A stretch of 64,000 nucleotides of DNA from Scilla litardierei. Taxonomy: Eukaryota > Streptophyta > Magnoliopsida > Asparagales > Asparagaceae. Made by a program: the position numbers and the translations under genes. The notes beneath the pieces were generated by a model. The model saw only the letters and a list, made by a program, of their open reading frames with translations. It did not search any database and was not told the DNA's origin. Location: NCBI GenBank assembly GCA_030789695.1, contig CM061141.1, positions 199,877,600 through 199,941,599 of the forward strand, written 5' to 3'. Shown here piece after piece: positions 1-9,968 of this stretch (the stretch's first letter is position 1; every line of letters begins with the position of its first letter).

Positions 1-1
1 C

Positions 2-1873
2 AAGGGTCTCGGATGTGTGTTGCATCAGCACGGGCACGTTGTGGCTTATGCGTCTCGTCAGCTCAAGGTTCATGAGAAGAATTATCCGACGCATGATTTG
101 GAATTGGCTGCCGTTGTGTTTGCTCTTAAGATTTGGAGGCACTTCTTGCTGAGTGAGAAAGTGAAAATCTTCACCGATCATAAAAGCTTGAAGTATATTT
201 TCACTCAGAAGGAGCTCAACATGCGACAGCGTCGATGGTTGGAGCTTATGGCGGATTACGAGATTGATTTGCAGTATCACCCTGGCAAGGTGAATGTGGT
301 TCCAGATGCTTTGAGTAGGCTTCCCGCGGTGATGATGTTGACCTCGCAGTGGAGATTGCAGCAGGATTTTTGCGAGTCTGGAGTGGAAATTGTTCTTCCT
401 GGGGAGGCTTCTTCGTTGATGTACATGCAGGTACAGTCGACGATCGTGGATCGGATTAAGGCTGGCCAGGCCGGAGATCCGAAATTGGTAAGGATTCGAG
501 GGCAGGTGGAAACCGGTCTGCGGACTGACTTTTTGATTCATGCGGATGGCTCGCTGAGGTTTGGAGCCAGGTTGTGTGTGCCAGCTGGGGATATCAGAGA
601 GGAGTTGATGGTGGAGGCACACAGTTCACCGTATTCTGTGCATCCTGGTGGCACCAAGATGTACCAGGATCTTCGTCTGAATTATTGGTGGCATGGTATG
701 AAGAGGAGTGTGGCTCGGAGTGTGGCCAAGTGTTTGGTTTGCCAGCAAGTGAAGGCGGAGCATCAACGTACGGCTGGGTTGCTACAACCGCTTCCGATTC
801 CGGAGTGGAAGTGGCAGCACATCACTATGGATTTCGTGACTGGAATACCTCGGAGTCCGAAGCAGAATGACGCGATTTGGGTGATCGTGGATCGGTTGAC
901 CAAATCTGCGCACTTTATTCCGTTCCGAGTGGGACAGTCCACGGAGGTGCTAGCGAGGAGATATATGGAGGAAATCGTGCGACTTCATGGAGTCCCCGTG
1001 AGTATCGTGTCGGACAGAGACACGAGGTTCACATCTCAGTTTTGGCAGAGTTTGCAGAAGAGTTTGGGTACGCGTCTGAGTTTCAGCACGGCGTACCATC
1101 CGCAGACGGATGGCCAGTCCGAGAGGACGATTCAGATTTTGGAAGACATGCTGAGGGCGTGCATGTTGGATTTCAAGGGTTCGTGGGAGGACCATCTGCA
1201 TTTGGTAGAGTTTTCCTACAACAACAGCTTCCAGGCGAGTATTGGCATGGCGCCATTCGCCGCTCTTTATGGGAGGAAATGTCGATCGCCATTGAGTTGG
1301 GATGACGTTGGTGATCGGGAGTTGTTGGGACCTGAGATGATCGTGGAGGCCGTGGATATTGTCAGGAATATTCGGGAGAGGTTGAGACTTGCTCAGGACC
1401 GTTTTAAGCATTGGGCGGATGCTAAACGTCGTCCTTTGGAATTTCAGCCGGGCGACCATGTGTTCTTGAAGATTTCCCCGAATCGCGGTGTGATTCGTTT
1501 CGGGAGGCGTGGGAAGTTGAGCCCGCGATACATTGGACCATTTGATGTTTTGGAGAGGGTTGGCGAGGTAGCTTATCGCTTGGCCTTGCCGCCGTCTTTG
1601 GAAGGAGTTCACAATGTTTTCCATATGTCGCAGCTTCGTCGATACATTAGCGACCCATCTCATGCCGTGGATTTCTCGGAGATCGCCGTTCGCTCAGATT
1701 TGACGTATGACCAGCTTCCAGTGCAGATTCTGGACAGGCGTCAGAAGTCGCTTCGAAACAAGGTCGTCAATCTTGTTAGAGTGATGTGGCGGCACGGTTC
1801 GCCGGGAGAGTCTACTTGGGAGAGAGAAGATGAGATGCGAGAGCGCTACCCACTTTTGTTTCCGGACTCGTGA
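2..1873 (+). CDS. Gypsy pol, C-terminal part: RNase H, integrase, chromodomain-like tail (partial)
   Basis: The frame is open from base 2 and is 5'-truncated by the window. The first ~100 residues are the retrotransposon RNase H ([14 protein letters not shown], then the [16 protein letters not shown] linker). An HHCC zinc-binding domain follows (Cys pair [11 protein letters not shown]), then the integrase core with [10 protein letters not shown] (first Asp), [10 protein letters not shown] (second Asp) and [15 protein letters not shown] (Glu). The C-terminus carries a GPF/Y-type stretch ([15 protein letters not shown]) and a chromodomain-like tail ([13 protein letters not shown] ... [10 protein letters not shown]). 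No stop or frameshift interrupts it, so this part looks intact. The natural stop is TGA at 1871-1873, just before the polypurine tract. Integrase would insert element cDNA in the nucleus; chromodomain tails guide insertion to heterochromatin in this lineage. Confidence 0.93.
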   Translation, partial: KGLGCVLHQHGHVVAYASRQLKVHEKNYPTHDLELAAVVFALKIWRHFLLSEKVKIFTDHKSLKYIFTQKELNMRQRRWLELMADYEIDLQYHPGKVNVVPDALSRLPAVMMLTSQWRLQQDFCESGVEIVLPGEASSLMYMQVQSTIVDRIKAGQAGDPKLVRIRGQVETGLRTDFLIHADGSLRFGARLCVPAGDIREELMVEAHSSPYSVHPGGTKMYQDLRLNYWWHGMKRSVARSVAKCLVCQQVKAEHQRTAGLLQPLPIPEWKWQHITMDFVTGIPRSPKQNDAIWVIVDRLTKSAHFIPFRVGQSTEVLARRYMEEIVRLHGVPVSIVSDRDTRFTSQFWQSLQKSLGTRLSFSTAYHPQTDGQSERTIQILEDMLRACMLDFKGSWEDHLHLVEFSYNNSFQASIGMAPFAALYGRKCRSPLSWDDVGDRELLGPEMIVEAVDIVRNIRERLRLAQDRFKHWADAKRRPLEFQPGDHVFLKISPNRGVIRFGRRGKLSPRYIGPFDVLERVGEVAYRLALPPSLEGVHNVFHMSQLRRYISDPSHAVDFSEIAVRSDLTYDQLPVQILDRRQKSLRNKVVNLVRVMWRHGSPGESTWEREDEMRERYPLLFPDS

Positions 1874-1911
1874 GTATTCGGAAATTCCGAGGACGGAATT
1901 TTTCTTAAGTT

Positions 1912-1919
1912 GGGGAGGA
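1912..1919 (+). other. Polypurine tract of TE-A
   Basis: GGGGAGGA immediately precedes TGTAACG, the first bases of the LTR. It is the expected primer for plus-strand DNA synthesis. TE-E has the same tract before its LTR at 45966. Confidence 0.8.
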
Positions 1920-2210
1920 TGTAACGACTGCTTTTCATGTATCTGGATTTAATATAATATAATATATGTTTTGGTGGATTTTCTCCTCTTGTGTGGTTTT
2001 CGTCTTCGTAGATTTCAATTTTCGATCGATTCGTCGTATTTTCTCGTTTCTTCCGTAGGATTGTCGATTTCGAAGTATGTCATTCGTGACGGACTTCATA
2101 TCGGTCGTATCTAACTAATAGATCAAGCCTAGAAGTCTTAGAAATCGATACCGGGGCCCCGCGCTCCGTATCGGTACTTTTGGTGCTCATTAGCCGGTGT
2201 AAGAAGGGCC

Positions 2211-2607
2211 ACCGACCGACTAGATGACGATCCAGTCGGTCGGCAAACCTTCTTGGACCGACTAGTGTGCTATCTAAATTTCTTAGAGGTTACTGTTTAT
2301 CGTTAGTCGGTCTAAGAACGTTGGTTGACCGACTAGGTTGCAAACTAGTCGGTCGGCAATGCTTCTTTAACCGACTAACTCTTTAAATTATTTTGACACT
2401 AGTTACTGTTTACTCTTAGTCGGTCTAAGAACGTTCATCGACCGACTAGATGATAAACTAGTCGGTCAGTATTTGTTCATGGACCGACTAACTCTAAATC
2501 CTATTTTCGTTCAGAAGTTACTGTTTACACTTAGTCGGTCTGCGCTGGTCGACCGACCGACTAGTTGCCAAACTAGTCGGTCAGTGGTTGTTCTTTGACC
2601 GACTAGT
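2211..2607 (+). promoter_or_regulatory. ACCGAC/GTCGGT palindrome array in TE-A LTR
   Basis: I count 15 GTCGGT or ACCGAC cores here. Each full unit is a nested palindrome: TTAGTCGGTC, ~17 nt, GACCGACTAG, ~8 nt, CTAGTCGGTC, ~17 nt, GACCGACTAA. Units recur at about 114 bp (starts near 2303, 2417 and 2531). The array ends ~40 bp before a TATA box, so it occupies the proximal promoter. ACCGAC is the core of the plant DRE/CRT element bound by DREB/CBF AP2/ERF factors; that function here is inference. Confidence 0.8.
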
Positions 2608-2648
2608 CTGTGTTAAAACCCTAATTTCTGGGCAGCTGCCAGCTCAAC

Positions 2649-2656
2649 CTATAAAG
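2649..2656 (+). promoter_or_regulatory. TATA box of TE-A LTR
   Basis: CTATAAAG lies ~40 bp after the ACCGAC array and just before a pyrimidine-rich, AAACCCTA-containing stretch that looks like a plant transcript leader. Position within the LTR fits the U3/R boundary. Confidence 0.65.
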
Positions 2657-4318
2657 ACCCAACCCAAACATTTTCATCTTCTCCAACACGACCCTAAACC
2701 CTAGTTTCTTCCCCTCTAAGCCCCCATCTCCCTCCAAGCTTCAATCCTTCATTCCAAGCCCTAAATCCATCATCCAATCCATCCATTCACTCATTCCACC
2801 ACTCATCTTCCCCAAATCTCCATCAAAACCCATCAAATCCCCAAAATCCCCCAAAACCCTAGTTTCCCCAAATTTCTCCAATCTTTTCCAGATCTGATCC
2901 TAGGGTTCCCCGGAGTGTTTCTTCCGCCTCCTCTCGGTAAGAAATCAATCTACCGTTGTTTTTATATCTTATTGTAATTTTTATGAAACCCTAATAAAAT
3001 ACTTGTGTTTTGTTGAATGTTCCCCATAATAGCGATTCCCCGTAGGCTAGCTTCCGCGGAACGAACTTTCGTAACCGTCATCCCCGGTGTTAGGCAAGTG
3101 AAACTTGCCACTTAGGGTTTAGGCCATGTTTTAGGCCATTTGCTTGTTGTAGGCGTAAAAGAGGCTAGGCGACGAAATGATACTCGCCTAGGCGCAAATT
3201 GGGGAACTAGTTTGACAACGAAGCTAGTACCGACCTTTAGCATGTTGCACAATTATCATGTCATGTTTACTTTCAATTAACGGTACGCGAATATGTTCAT
3301 GTCATTGCATTTCGCCTGTCACGTCTAATTCACTAAACGGTACGCAAATAAATTGTCATGACCTCGCATTCTTTAGGTGTTGCTGTGATTGCGTAGCTTT
3401 GCTACGATACTTGTGTTCCTGGCTCGTGATCAGAAGCGAGCATAATGAGTTGCTAACCCCAACGCTCGGAATGTATTGAATTGTGAACTAGGAATGCGAG
3501 CTCAATGTGCGGGGCAACCCTAGGCTCACTAGATGAGCTCAATGTGCAGGGACCCCAGGCTCCATATCGTGTGGGTATTGGGTAGTGTTTAGTGCCGATC
3601 GGTCTGAAATGCTATGCCATTCAGCGAAGGGCTTAAACACCTACAAAATGTGAATTGATTGAATTGATAGTAGCTTGGCTACTCTTGTCTTGTCCCGATA
3701 AATTGTTCACTTGAACAAATTGTCTTGGCATGTTTTAATTGTGCACTCATGTTATAACTGCCATGTCATGCATACTAAACTGCTAGGTTGCTAGTTGCCT
3801 TACCTTCAGTTTCCTTGCCCAAGTCTGTTTAGACTTGCTGACATGTGCCCCTTTACTCTTTTGGGTGACACATGTTAGATCCTGAGCCCGAGTACCTTGT
3901 TGAGGACGAGGTATTAGCTGACGCCGAGCCCGAGCCTGTGCTTGACGGGGTGTACGTGGACACTGGGGACCAGTCCTAGTGTTTTCATTGTGTTCCCCTT
4001 TTGTTAGACAGTTGTTTTGTTATCGGTGCGTAGCACCTATACTTTGTTATATTTGTCTTTTGTTTGGCCTTGTTCTGGACCTTAGACTCTTTTCTTTTAG
4101 CCTGGTGGCTTTTCTGTGATGTTGAATACTATCGTGGACAAACTTTGGGATTGGTATTTCTTATCCGTCTCTTATTATTATTATTGTTGTTGTTTCGTTT
4201 GCAATTACAGGGACCTGCTTTTACTAAATTGACGCTTATCGGGTTGGGGCTTCACCGCTCCACTCCCGTGCGGACCTTCCCACGTCTCGCCTCCATTTTA
4301 GGGAAGCGGGTCGTGACA

Positions 4319-5890
4319 CGACGGGCAAAATTACCACCGTCGTGCGCGTCGTGTGCGGGCAAACGCACAATTGTGGAGCAATTTACAGCCATGAGCACGA
4401 CGGGCCAAATTACCCCCGTCGTGCGCGAGGGGGAAAACGCAATCTGTAAAGCAATTTCCATCCGAGCGCACGACGGTCAAACTTACCCCGTCGTGCGCCT
4501 GGGTTAAAACGCCTCGTGTGGAGCAATTTCCATCCGAGCGCACGACGGAAAAAATTAACGCCGTCGTCCGCGGGGGTTAAAACGCACAAGTGTGCAGCAA
4601 TTTCCATCCGCGCGCACGACGGGCAAAATTACCCCCGTCGTGCGCGTCGTCCGCGGGGCTTAAAACGCACAAGTGTCGAGCAATTTCCATCCGCGCGCAC
4701 GACGGGCAAAATTACCCCCGTCGTGCGCGTCGTGTGTGGGCAAACGCACAAGTGTGGAGCAATTTACAGCCGTGTGCACGACGGGCCAAATTACCCCCGT
4801 CGTGTGCAAGGGGGAAAACGCAATCTGTAAAGCAATTTCCATCCGCGCGCACGACGGGCAAACTTACCCACGTCGTGCGCGTGGGTTAAAACGCCAAGTG
4901 TGGAGCAATTTCCATCCGAGCGCACGACAGCCAAAATTAACCCCGTCGTCCGCGGGGGTTAAAACGCACAAGTGTGCAGCAATTTCCATCCGCACTCACG
5001 ACGGGCAAAATAACCCCCGTCGTGCGCGTCGTCCGCGGGGGTTAAAACGCACAAGTGTCGAGCAATTTCCATCCGCGCGCACGACGGGAAAAATTACCCC
5101 CGTCGTGCGTGTCGTGTGCGGGCAAACGCATAAGTGTGGAGCAATTTACAGCCGTGCGCACGACGGGCCAAATTACCCCCGTCGTGCGCGAGGGGGAAGA
5201 CGCAATCTGTAAAGCAATTTCCATCCGCGCGCACGACGGGCAAACTTACCCTGTCGTGCGCGTGGATTAAACTGCCTAGTGTGGAGCAATTTCCATCCGA
5301 GCGCACGACGGACAAAATTAACCCCGTCGTCCGCGGGGGTTAAAACGCACAAGTGTGCAGCAATTTCCATCCGCGCGCACGACGGGCAAAATTCCCGCGT
5401 CGTGCGCGGGGCTTAAACGGACAAGTGTGGAGCAATTTCCATCCGGGCGTACGACGGGCAAAATTAACCCCGTCGTTCGCGGGGGTTAAAACGGCTAGTG
5501 TGAAGCAATTCACATCCACGTGCACGACGGGCAAAAATAACCCCGTCGTGCGCGTCGTCCGCGGGGCATAAAACGCACAAGTGTCGAGCAATTTCCATCC
5601 GCGCGCACGACGGGCAAAATTACCCCCGTCGTGCGCGTTGTCCGCGGGGCTTAAAACGCGCAATTGTAGAGCATTTTCCAGCCGCGCGCACGACGGGCAA
5701 AAATACGCCCCGTCGTGCACGGGGGTTAAAACGCCTAGTGTGAAGCAATTTCCATTTTCGCGAACGACGGGCAAACTTACCCCGTCAGGCGCGTCGGTTA
5801 AAACGCCTATTGTGCAGCAATTTCCATCCTAGCGCACGACGGGCAAAATTAACCCCGTCGTGCGCGGGGGTTAAAACGCCTAGTGTGAAG
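4319..5890. repeat. GC-rich palindromic tandem array, left part
   Basis: About 20 units of roughly 74-83 bp. Each unit has a 12-bp near-perfect inverted repeat, GCGCACGACGGG / CCCGTCGTGCGC, around an AT-rich loop (CAAAATTAC), followed by a spacer of the type TTAAAACGC..AAGTGTG.AGCAATTTCCATCC. A higher-order repeat of ~381 bp is visible: the variant GCAATTTACAGCC occurs near 4378, 4758 and 5140. Long overlapping ORFs on both strands arise only because the repeat lacks stops. The array is interrupted on the left by TE-A and on the right by TE-B. Confidence 0.93.
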
Positions 5891-6312
5891 TGTTGAATAT
5901 TGGACTCCCCGGATTTGGTTTTGATGATGAGCAAACATAAATAATCCATGAACTAACAATTTGTGATCGCAGTTTTGGAGATCGTCGCCAATTTCACGAG
6001 AACATTCAAAGCGACATCTCAACACTTCCCAAAGCTCGTATTCATGCCTAAAGCTTCGTTGAAGCTCTTGCGCCATTTTGGAAGTTATGAAGAATCAATC
6101 GAAGCTCTCGAAGACCGTTTATTAAGGTTTTATTTATAGTCTTTTAGCTTCGATATATAGAATGTTAAGCCTTGAGTATATCTTACGTTTCTATCTTCAT
6201 TACGCTCATTTCGTAGCTCTAGGATTCTTGCACAAGTTCATTCTAACTTCCTCGAAGCGTCGCGCTTCGATTCGGACTTGTTTGTGCATGTTAGTTGGTA
6301 CAAGAACAAGTA

Positions 6313-6829
6313 CTGACCGACTAGATAGTGATCTAGTCGGTCGGCAACTCTTCTTGGACCGACTAGTTTGATTCCTTAATTTCTTGGACTTTAATGTTTA
6401 CAGTTAGTCGGTCTACGTTGACTCACCGACCGACTAGTTTGTGAACTAGTCGGTCAGTGATGCTTCTTTGACCGACTAGTTGTGACTTACTGTTCATGCT
6501 AAATTTCTCCTAAGCTACTGTTTATCGTTAGTCGGTCTAAGAACGTTTGGTGACCGACTAGTTGACAATCTAGTCGGCCAACTTTTGTTCTTGGACCGAC
6601 TAAGTCAACTTGTGTTCAGACTATTTCATTTTGCCTCTTAGTCGGTCTACGTTCATTGACTGACCGACTAGTTGTGAAACTAGTCGGTCAGAAAGTCTTC
6701 TTGGACCGACTAGATTTCTAGGTCTGAAATTCTATCTCTTCTCAGATCTTCACTTAGTCGGTCCATGCTGTTTGACTGACCGACTAGTTGATGAACTAGT
6801 CGGTCAGTGATTGTTCTTTGACCGACTAA
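6313..6829 (+). promoter_or_regulatory. ACCGAC/GTCGGT palindrome array in TE-B 5' LTR
   Basis: Five units (the first partial) with 19 ACCGAC/GTCGGT-type cores; one has decayed to GTCGGC. Unit spacing is ~110-116 bp (starts near 6413, 6529, 6639 and 6754). Spacers as well as cores match the Gypsy LTR arrays: TACTGTTTATCGTTAGTCGG near 6512 also occurs in TE-A near 2291. The array ends ~55 bp before the TATA box. A matching array is at 17031-17548 in the 3' LTR. Confidence 0.85.
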
Positions 6830-6883
6830 TTCTCACAGATTTCTATCCGTTGGAGAATGACCTAACTTGTTTTTATGGGACCC

Positions 6884-6890
6884 TATAAAT
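6884..6890 (+). promoter_or_regulatory. TATA box of TE-B 5' LTR
   Basis: TATAAAT in the context CCCTATAAATACG, ~55 bp downstream of the ACCGAC array. The 3' LTR has TATAAAT at 17602-17608, with one upstream substitution (CCT to CTT). Confidence 0.7.
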
Positions 6891-7648
6891 ACGAACCTAG
6901 GTCATTTCTATCTAGGTTAGAGCTTCCATTCAGAGATTCATTGAGATCAAAAGAGATAGCCATTCTCACTCTAATCTAAAGCTCTCTTCCTCACAAGAAA
7001 CCCATTCTCTCTCATTTCTAGATCTAGAATCCATCTAGAGAGAAGGTTGTTCTTGGTGAGCTCTTCAAGCTATTGCTTGATCCAAGTCTCCAAATCATCC
7101 CTAGGCACCGATTGATGGTCATTTCCTTGGTGCTAGGTCTTGGTGACTTCATCTTCCTCAAATCCTTCATTTCACCATTTGGGTAAGAAAAACTCAAGGT
7201 ATAGGATTTTGTGGTAAGATTGTTTATTTCATATTAAACTCTTTAATATTGCTTTGTGATTCTCTAGGTTGTGAGAGAAGGTTGTGATCCCGGGTTGTGG
7301 GATTCACGTTTGCTATTGCATGTATGATTTGATCTTGTGAAGGTTTTTCACAAGATATTCATAGTGGAAATCTTGGGTTAGGGTTTCTAACCTAAGTATC
7401 CGGAGGGGATCCGGGTGGTTGGGACGTAGGATCACCGGGAACAAGTCGGGGAGACTTGGGTGGATCCGAACCCATTAACATCATTTGTTTGCATTGTTAA
7501 TTTTGTTGTTGTCATTCAATTTAAGCTTCTGCAAATTGATTTGGTAGTTGTTTGCAATTTAATTTGGAATTATACTCCTTATTATTTTAAAGTACTATTC
7601 ACCCCCCCCCCTCTAGTACTTGTGCAGTAGCTGGTAGGGCATTACATT

Positions 7649-7661
7649 TGGTATCAGAGCC
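7649..7661 (+). other. Primer binding site of TE-B (initiator-Met tRNA)
   Basis: TGGTATCAGAGCC, complementary to the 3' end of plant initiator methionine tRNA, starts two bases after the 5' LTR. This primes minus-strand DNA synthesis. It is a primer site, not a tRNA gene. Confidence 0.9.
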
Positions 7662-7673
7662 AGATACTCAGCT

Positions 7674-9914
7674 ATGTCTGCCAACGACAACAAGACCGTG
7701 CCTCCACCTTCCAACTATGACACCTTCAGGAACCGTGAAGGAGCATCTTCGGTGATGGAAGGACATTCCTCTACGAGGCCTCCATTCTTCAACGGTACCA
7801 ACTATGGGTATTGGAAATGCCGGATGGAAACCTTCCTCCAGAGTGCATCCTTATGGAGGACTACAATGAAGGAGTACATCGAACCCAAAGAAGAAGACTT
7901 TGAGAAATGGACTACCGCGGAGGTCGCCGCGGAGGTAAGCAATGCCAAGGCAATGAACGCCTTGCAATGCGCATTGGAGCCCGAGGATTTCAATAAGATA
8001 TGCCCATGTAAGAGTGCATATCAAATTTGGAACTCCCTCCTCATTCTTCATGAAGGGACGAGTAGGGTAAGAGACTCTAAACTCGTAGTCGTAAACAAAG
8101 ATTACGAAATGTTTCATATGCAACAGGGCGAGAAGATGAAAGAATATTACGCTCGCTTCGTTGACGTAATAAACGAGTTAGAGGCCCTCGGCAAGACCTA
8201 CACTCAAAAGGAGAAGTGCTTAAAGCTTATTGAAGGACTTCCCTCTTCTTGGGAAAAACGTACCTTCGCCATCGAGGAAGGTAATGACATGAACAAATAT
8301 ACCGTAGTTCAACTAATGGGTACTTTGATGTCATACGAGGTACGCAAAGATAGCAAGGTGAAGCTACAAGAAAAGATGAAGTCATATTTGAACCTAGATG
8401 CGCCTAAGAAAAAGGCGATTGCATTCAAGGCGGCTTCATCCACCTCTACCGATGATGAGGACTCGGAAGAAGAAATGGACATGGAATCCATTGCACTCAT
8501 GGCAAAGAAGTTCAATCGCTTCTTCCGAAAGGGTAACTTCAAACAAAAATCTAAGTTTACTTCTACTAACGCCTCTCCACCTTTGTGCTTTAAATGCAAT
8601 AAGCCAGGACACATCAAAGCGGATTGTCCTCAAAACAAGCAAAAGGAGAAGTGGAAGGCGCCGAAGTTCGACAAGTCAAAGAAGTACAAAAAGGGGTATA
8701 AAAAGGGACTTGTCGGAGCAACATTCACCGACTCCGAGGATTCCTCAAGCGGAGAGTCGGATGATGAGAAAGTGGAGCAAGCGCACATGTGCTTCATGGC
8801 AAGAGAGGAGCATGATCAAGGATCTTCCTCCTCCGATGATAGCGACGACGAAGGCGATGAGGTAACGATGGATGATCTTAGGGATGCTAACTCTCATTTA
8901 TGGTCTAAATACACAAAATTAGTATATCGATATACTAAAGTAAAAGATGACCTAGCTAGCATTCAAACCTCACCTAAGACTATCATCACCAACAACGACA
9001 CCGTTGTTGAAGAGTTAAGAAATGAGATTGTTAATCTCAAATCTAAACTTGAACATGTTAGCATTGATGATCCGGAAGAACATAGGATAGCGGATTTAAC
9101 TTCTCAAAACTCGACTTTGAGTATTGAGAACGAGAATCTTAAATCTCGTGTTTATGTGCTCACATCGCAAGTATCCACTTTAGATACTTCTATGAGTTCT
9201 CTCAAAGAGAAATATGAGAACACATTAGGCCGAATCAATAGATTCAATAAGGGTAAGGACCATTTGGATAAAATCCTAAGTGACTTACTTCCGGCCAATC
9301 ACCACATTGGTTTGGGGTATACGATGGGATGTCCATCCAAAGCGGCCACTACCTTTGTTAGGCCAACTTCCGGTGACTCAACGAGTGGTAGCAAACACTC
9401 TATTGGTAGTTCATCTACCAATGGTGCTTCCACCTCGTCCACACCCTCTTTTGGAAAGAAACCCACTTTGGGTGGACCTCCAAAGAAGGGGCATGCTTAT
9501 ATGTACACCAATAACATGCCACGTAGGAACACACGTCCTACTCCACCATCTCACACATATGATGATTTCTATGCTACACGTTCACGGGCACATGCACACC
9601 ATGTGAGACACCCTCACGCATGTGTTCCCACACATGCATATGTTCACCCACCTCATCGTATGAATAATTCTCGTCATGCACCATTCCATCATGTTCCGTA
9701 TGCCTATCCACGTCATGCATCACGTAGAAACCAACAACGCATGCATGCACCCAATAGGATTATGGCTCCCAAAATTTTTACTATTTGGAGCCCAAAGGAC
9801 ACAAGCATGGAAGAAAAACAAGTATATATGAATGCTTATTTTTCGGATGTTGTGCATAGTAGAGATTATGTGGGGAAGTCAAAGTCCAATTGGACTTGGC
9901 TTCCAAAGGTCTAA
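7674..9914 (+). CDS. TE-B gag (746 aa; capsid/nucleocapsid)
   Basis: The first ATG lies 12 bp after the primer binding site. Residues ~35-235 are a Copia gag domain of the UBN2/Retrotran_gag type (PFFNGTNYGYWKCRMETFLQ near the start). A CCHC zinc knuckle CFKCNKPGHIKADC spans residues 305-318 and would bind genomic RNA. Acidic and Ser-rich stretches follow, then a heptad-like coiled-coil segment (~430-530), a Ser/Thr/Gly-rich linker, and a His-rich segment (~625-695) of unknown role. Frame stops at TAA 9912-9914. Pol resumes in the same frame at 9969, and a 60-bp intron-like segment lies between, so Gag-Pol may need splicing or some recoding event. Length is typical for large SIRE/Maximus gags. 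Confidence 0.9.
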   Translation: MSANDNKTVPPPSNYDTFRNREGASSVMEGHSSTRPPFFNGTNYGYWKCRMETFLQSASLWRTTMKEYIEPKEEDFEKWTTAEVAAEVSNAKAMNALQCALEPEDFNKICPCKSAYQIWNSLLILHEGTSRVRDSKLVVVNKDYEMFHMQQGEKMKEYYARFVDVINELEALGKTYTQKEKCLKLIEGLPSSWEKRTFAIEEGNDMNKYTVVQLMGTLMSYEVRKDSKVKLQEKMKSYLNLDAPKKKAIAFKAASSTSTDDEDSEEEMDMESIALMAKKFNRFFRKGNFKQKSKFTSTNASPPLCFKCNKPGHIKADCPQNKQKEKWKAPKFDKSKKYKKGYKKGLVGATFTDSEDSSSGESDDEKVEQAHMCFMAREEHDQGSSSSDDSDDEGDEVTMDDLRDANSHLWSKYTKLVYRYTKVKDDLASIQTSPKTIITNNDTVVEELRNEIVNLKSKLEHVSIDDPEEHRIADLTSQNSTLSIENENLKSRVYVLTSQVSTLDTSMSSLKEKYENTLGRINRFNKGKDHLDKILSDLLPANHHIGLGYTMGCPSKAATTFVRPTSGDSTSGSKHSIGSSSTNGASTSSTPSFGKKPTLGGPPKKGHAYMYTNNMPRRNTRPTPPSHTYDDFYATRSRAHAHHVRHPHACVPTHAYVHPPHRMNNSRHAPFHHVPYAYPRHASRRNQQRMHAPNRIMAPKIFTIWSPKDTSMEEKQVYMNAYFSDVVHSRDYVGKSKSNWTWLPKV

Positions 9915-9968
9915 CTTTTGAGGACCCAATGACCCTGGGTACCATGATATGAAAGTTTCTATCTTTAG
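9909..9968 (+). other. Intron-like 60-bp segment between gag and pol of TE-B
   Basis: The segment starts GTCTAAC after AAG and ends CTATCTTTAG before GTAATC. It is exactly 60 nt, so its removal joins gag to pol in frame. It holds four in-frame stops in 20 codons (first at 9912), unlike the clean ORFs on each side. The acceptor is good; the donor (GTCTAA) is weak, and 60 nt is near the lower limit for plant introns. Alternatives are stop-codon recoding or a decayed coding segment. Confidence 0.4.

Larger units (their letters stand above)
1..4318 (+). mobile_element. TE-A: Ty3/Gypsy (Tekay/Del-like) element, 3' portion
   Basis: The window opens inside the pol gene of a Gypsy-order LTR retrotransposon and runs to the end of its 3' LTR. 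Visible parts in order are RNase H, zinc-binding integrase, integrase core, a chromodomain-like tail, a polypurine tract and one LTR (TGTAACG...GTGACA). This order (integrase after RNase H) defines Ty3/Gypsy; the C-terminal tail suggests the Tekay/Del chromovirus lineage. The 3' LTR abuts a GC-rich palindromic array, so the element inserted into that array. The 5' half and left target duplication lie outside the window. It is a diverged relative of TE-E at 42791-48386. Confidence 0.92.
1920..4318 (+). repeat. 3' LTR of TE-A (2399 bp)
   Basis: Bounded by TGTAACGACTG after the polypurine tract and TCGTGACA at the end. It aligns along its length with the TE-E LTR (45966-48386): both carry the TAGTCGGTC palindrome array, a GGCAAGTGAAACTTGCC block (here near 3093), a CTGGCTCGTGAT...AAGCGAGCA block, a GACTTGCTGACATGTGCCCC block and a GGGAAGCGG terminus. 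The shared layout but clear divergence indicates one family with two old branches. Only one TE-A LTR is in the window, so LTR-LTR divergence cannot be measured. Confidence 0.9.
5891..7646 (+). repeat. 5' LTR of TE-B (1756 bp)
   Basis: Starts TGTTGAATATTGG directly after TGAAG and ends ATTACA, 2 bp before the primer binding site. It holds the ACCGAC array (6313-6829), a TATA box (6884-6890) and a poly-C run near 7602 that is longer than the one in the 3' LTR. The stretch just upstream of the array (CGCGCTTCGATTCGG) resembles the equivalent place in the TE-E Gypsy LTR (CGCGCTTCGTTTCGG, near 46126). Confidence 0.96.

Noticed and set aside
950..1663. 237-aa antisense ORF opposite the Gypsy integrase
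   Set aside because: Shadow of the sense frame; no independent features.
4331..5832. Many overlapping ORFs of 60-180 aa on both strands in the GC-rich array
   Set aside because: They repeat the satellite unit and exist because it lacks stops in several frames; no domain, and both strands are equally open.
4319..5890. Possible CRISPR array because of short palindromic repeats at regular spacing
   Set aside because: Spacers are themselves repeated, there are no cas genes, and all surrounding elements are plant retrotransposons.
7649..7661. tRNA-like sequence TGGTATCAGAGCC
   Set aside because: It is only the primer binding site complementary to initiator-Met tRNA; no cloverleaf surrounds it. 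The same applies at 30922-30934.
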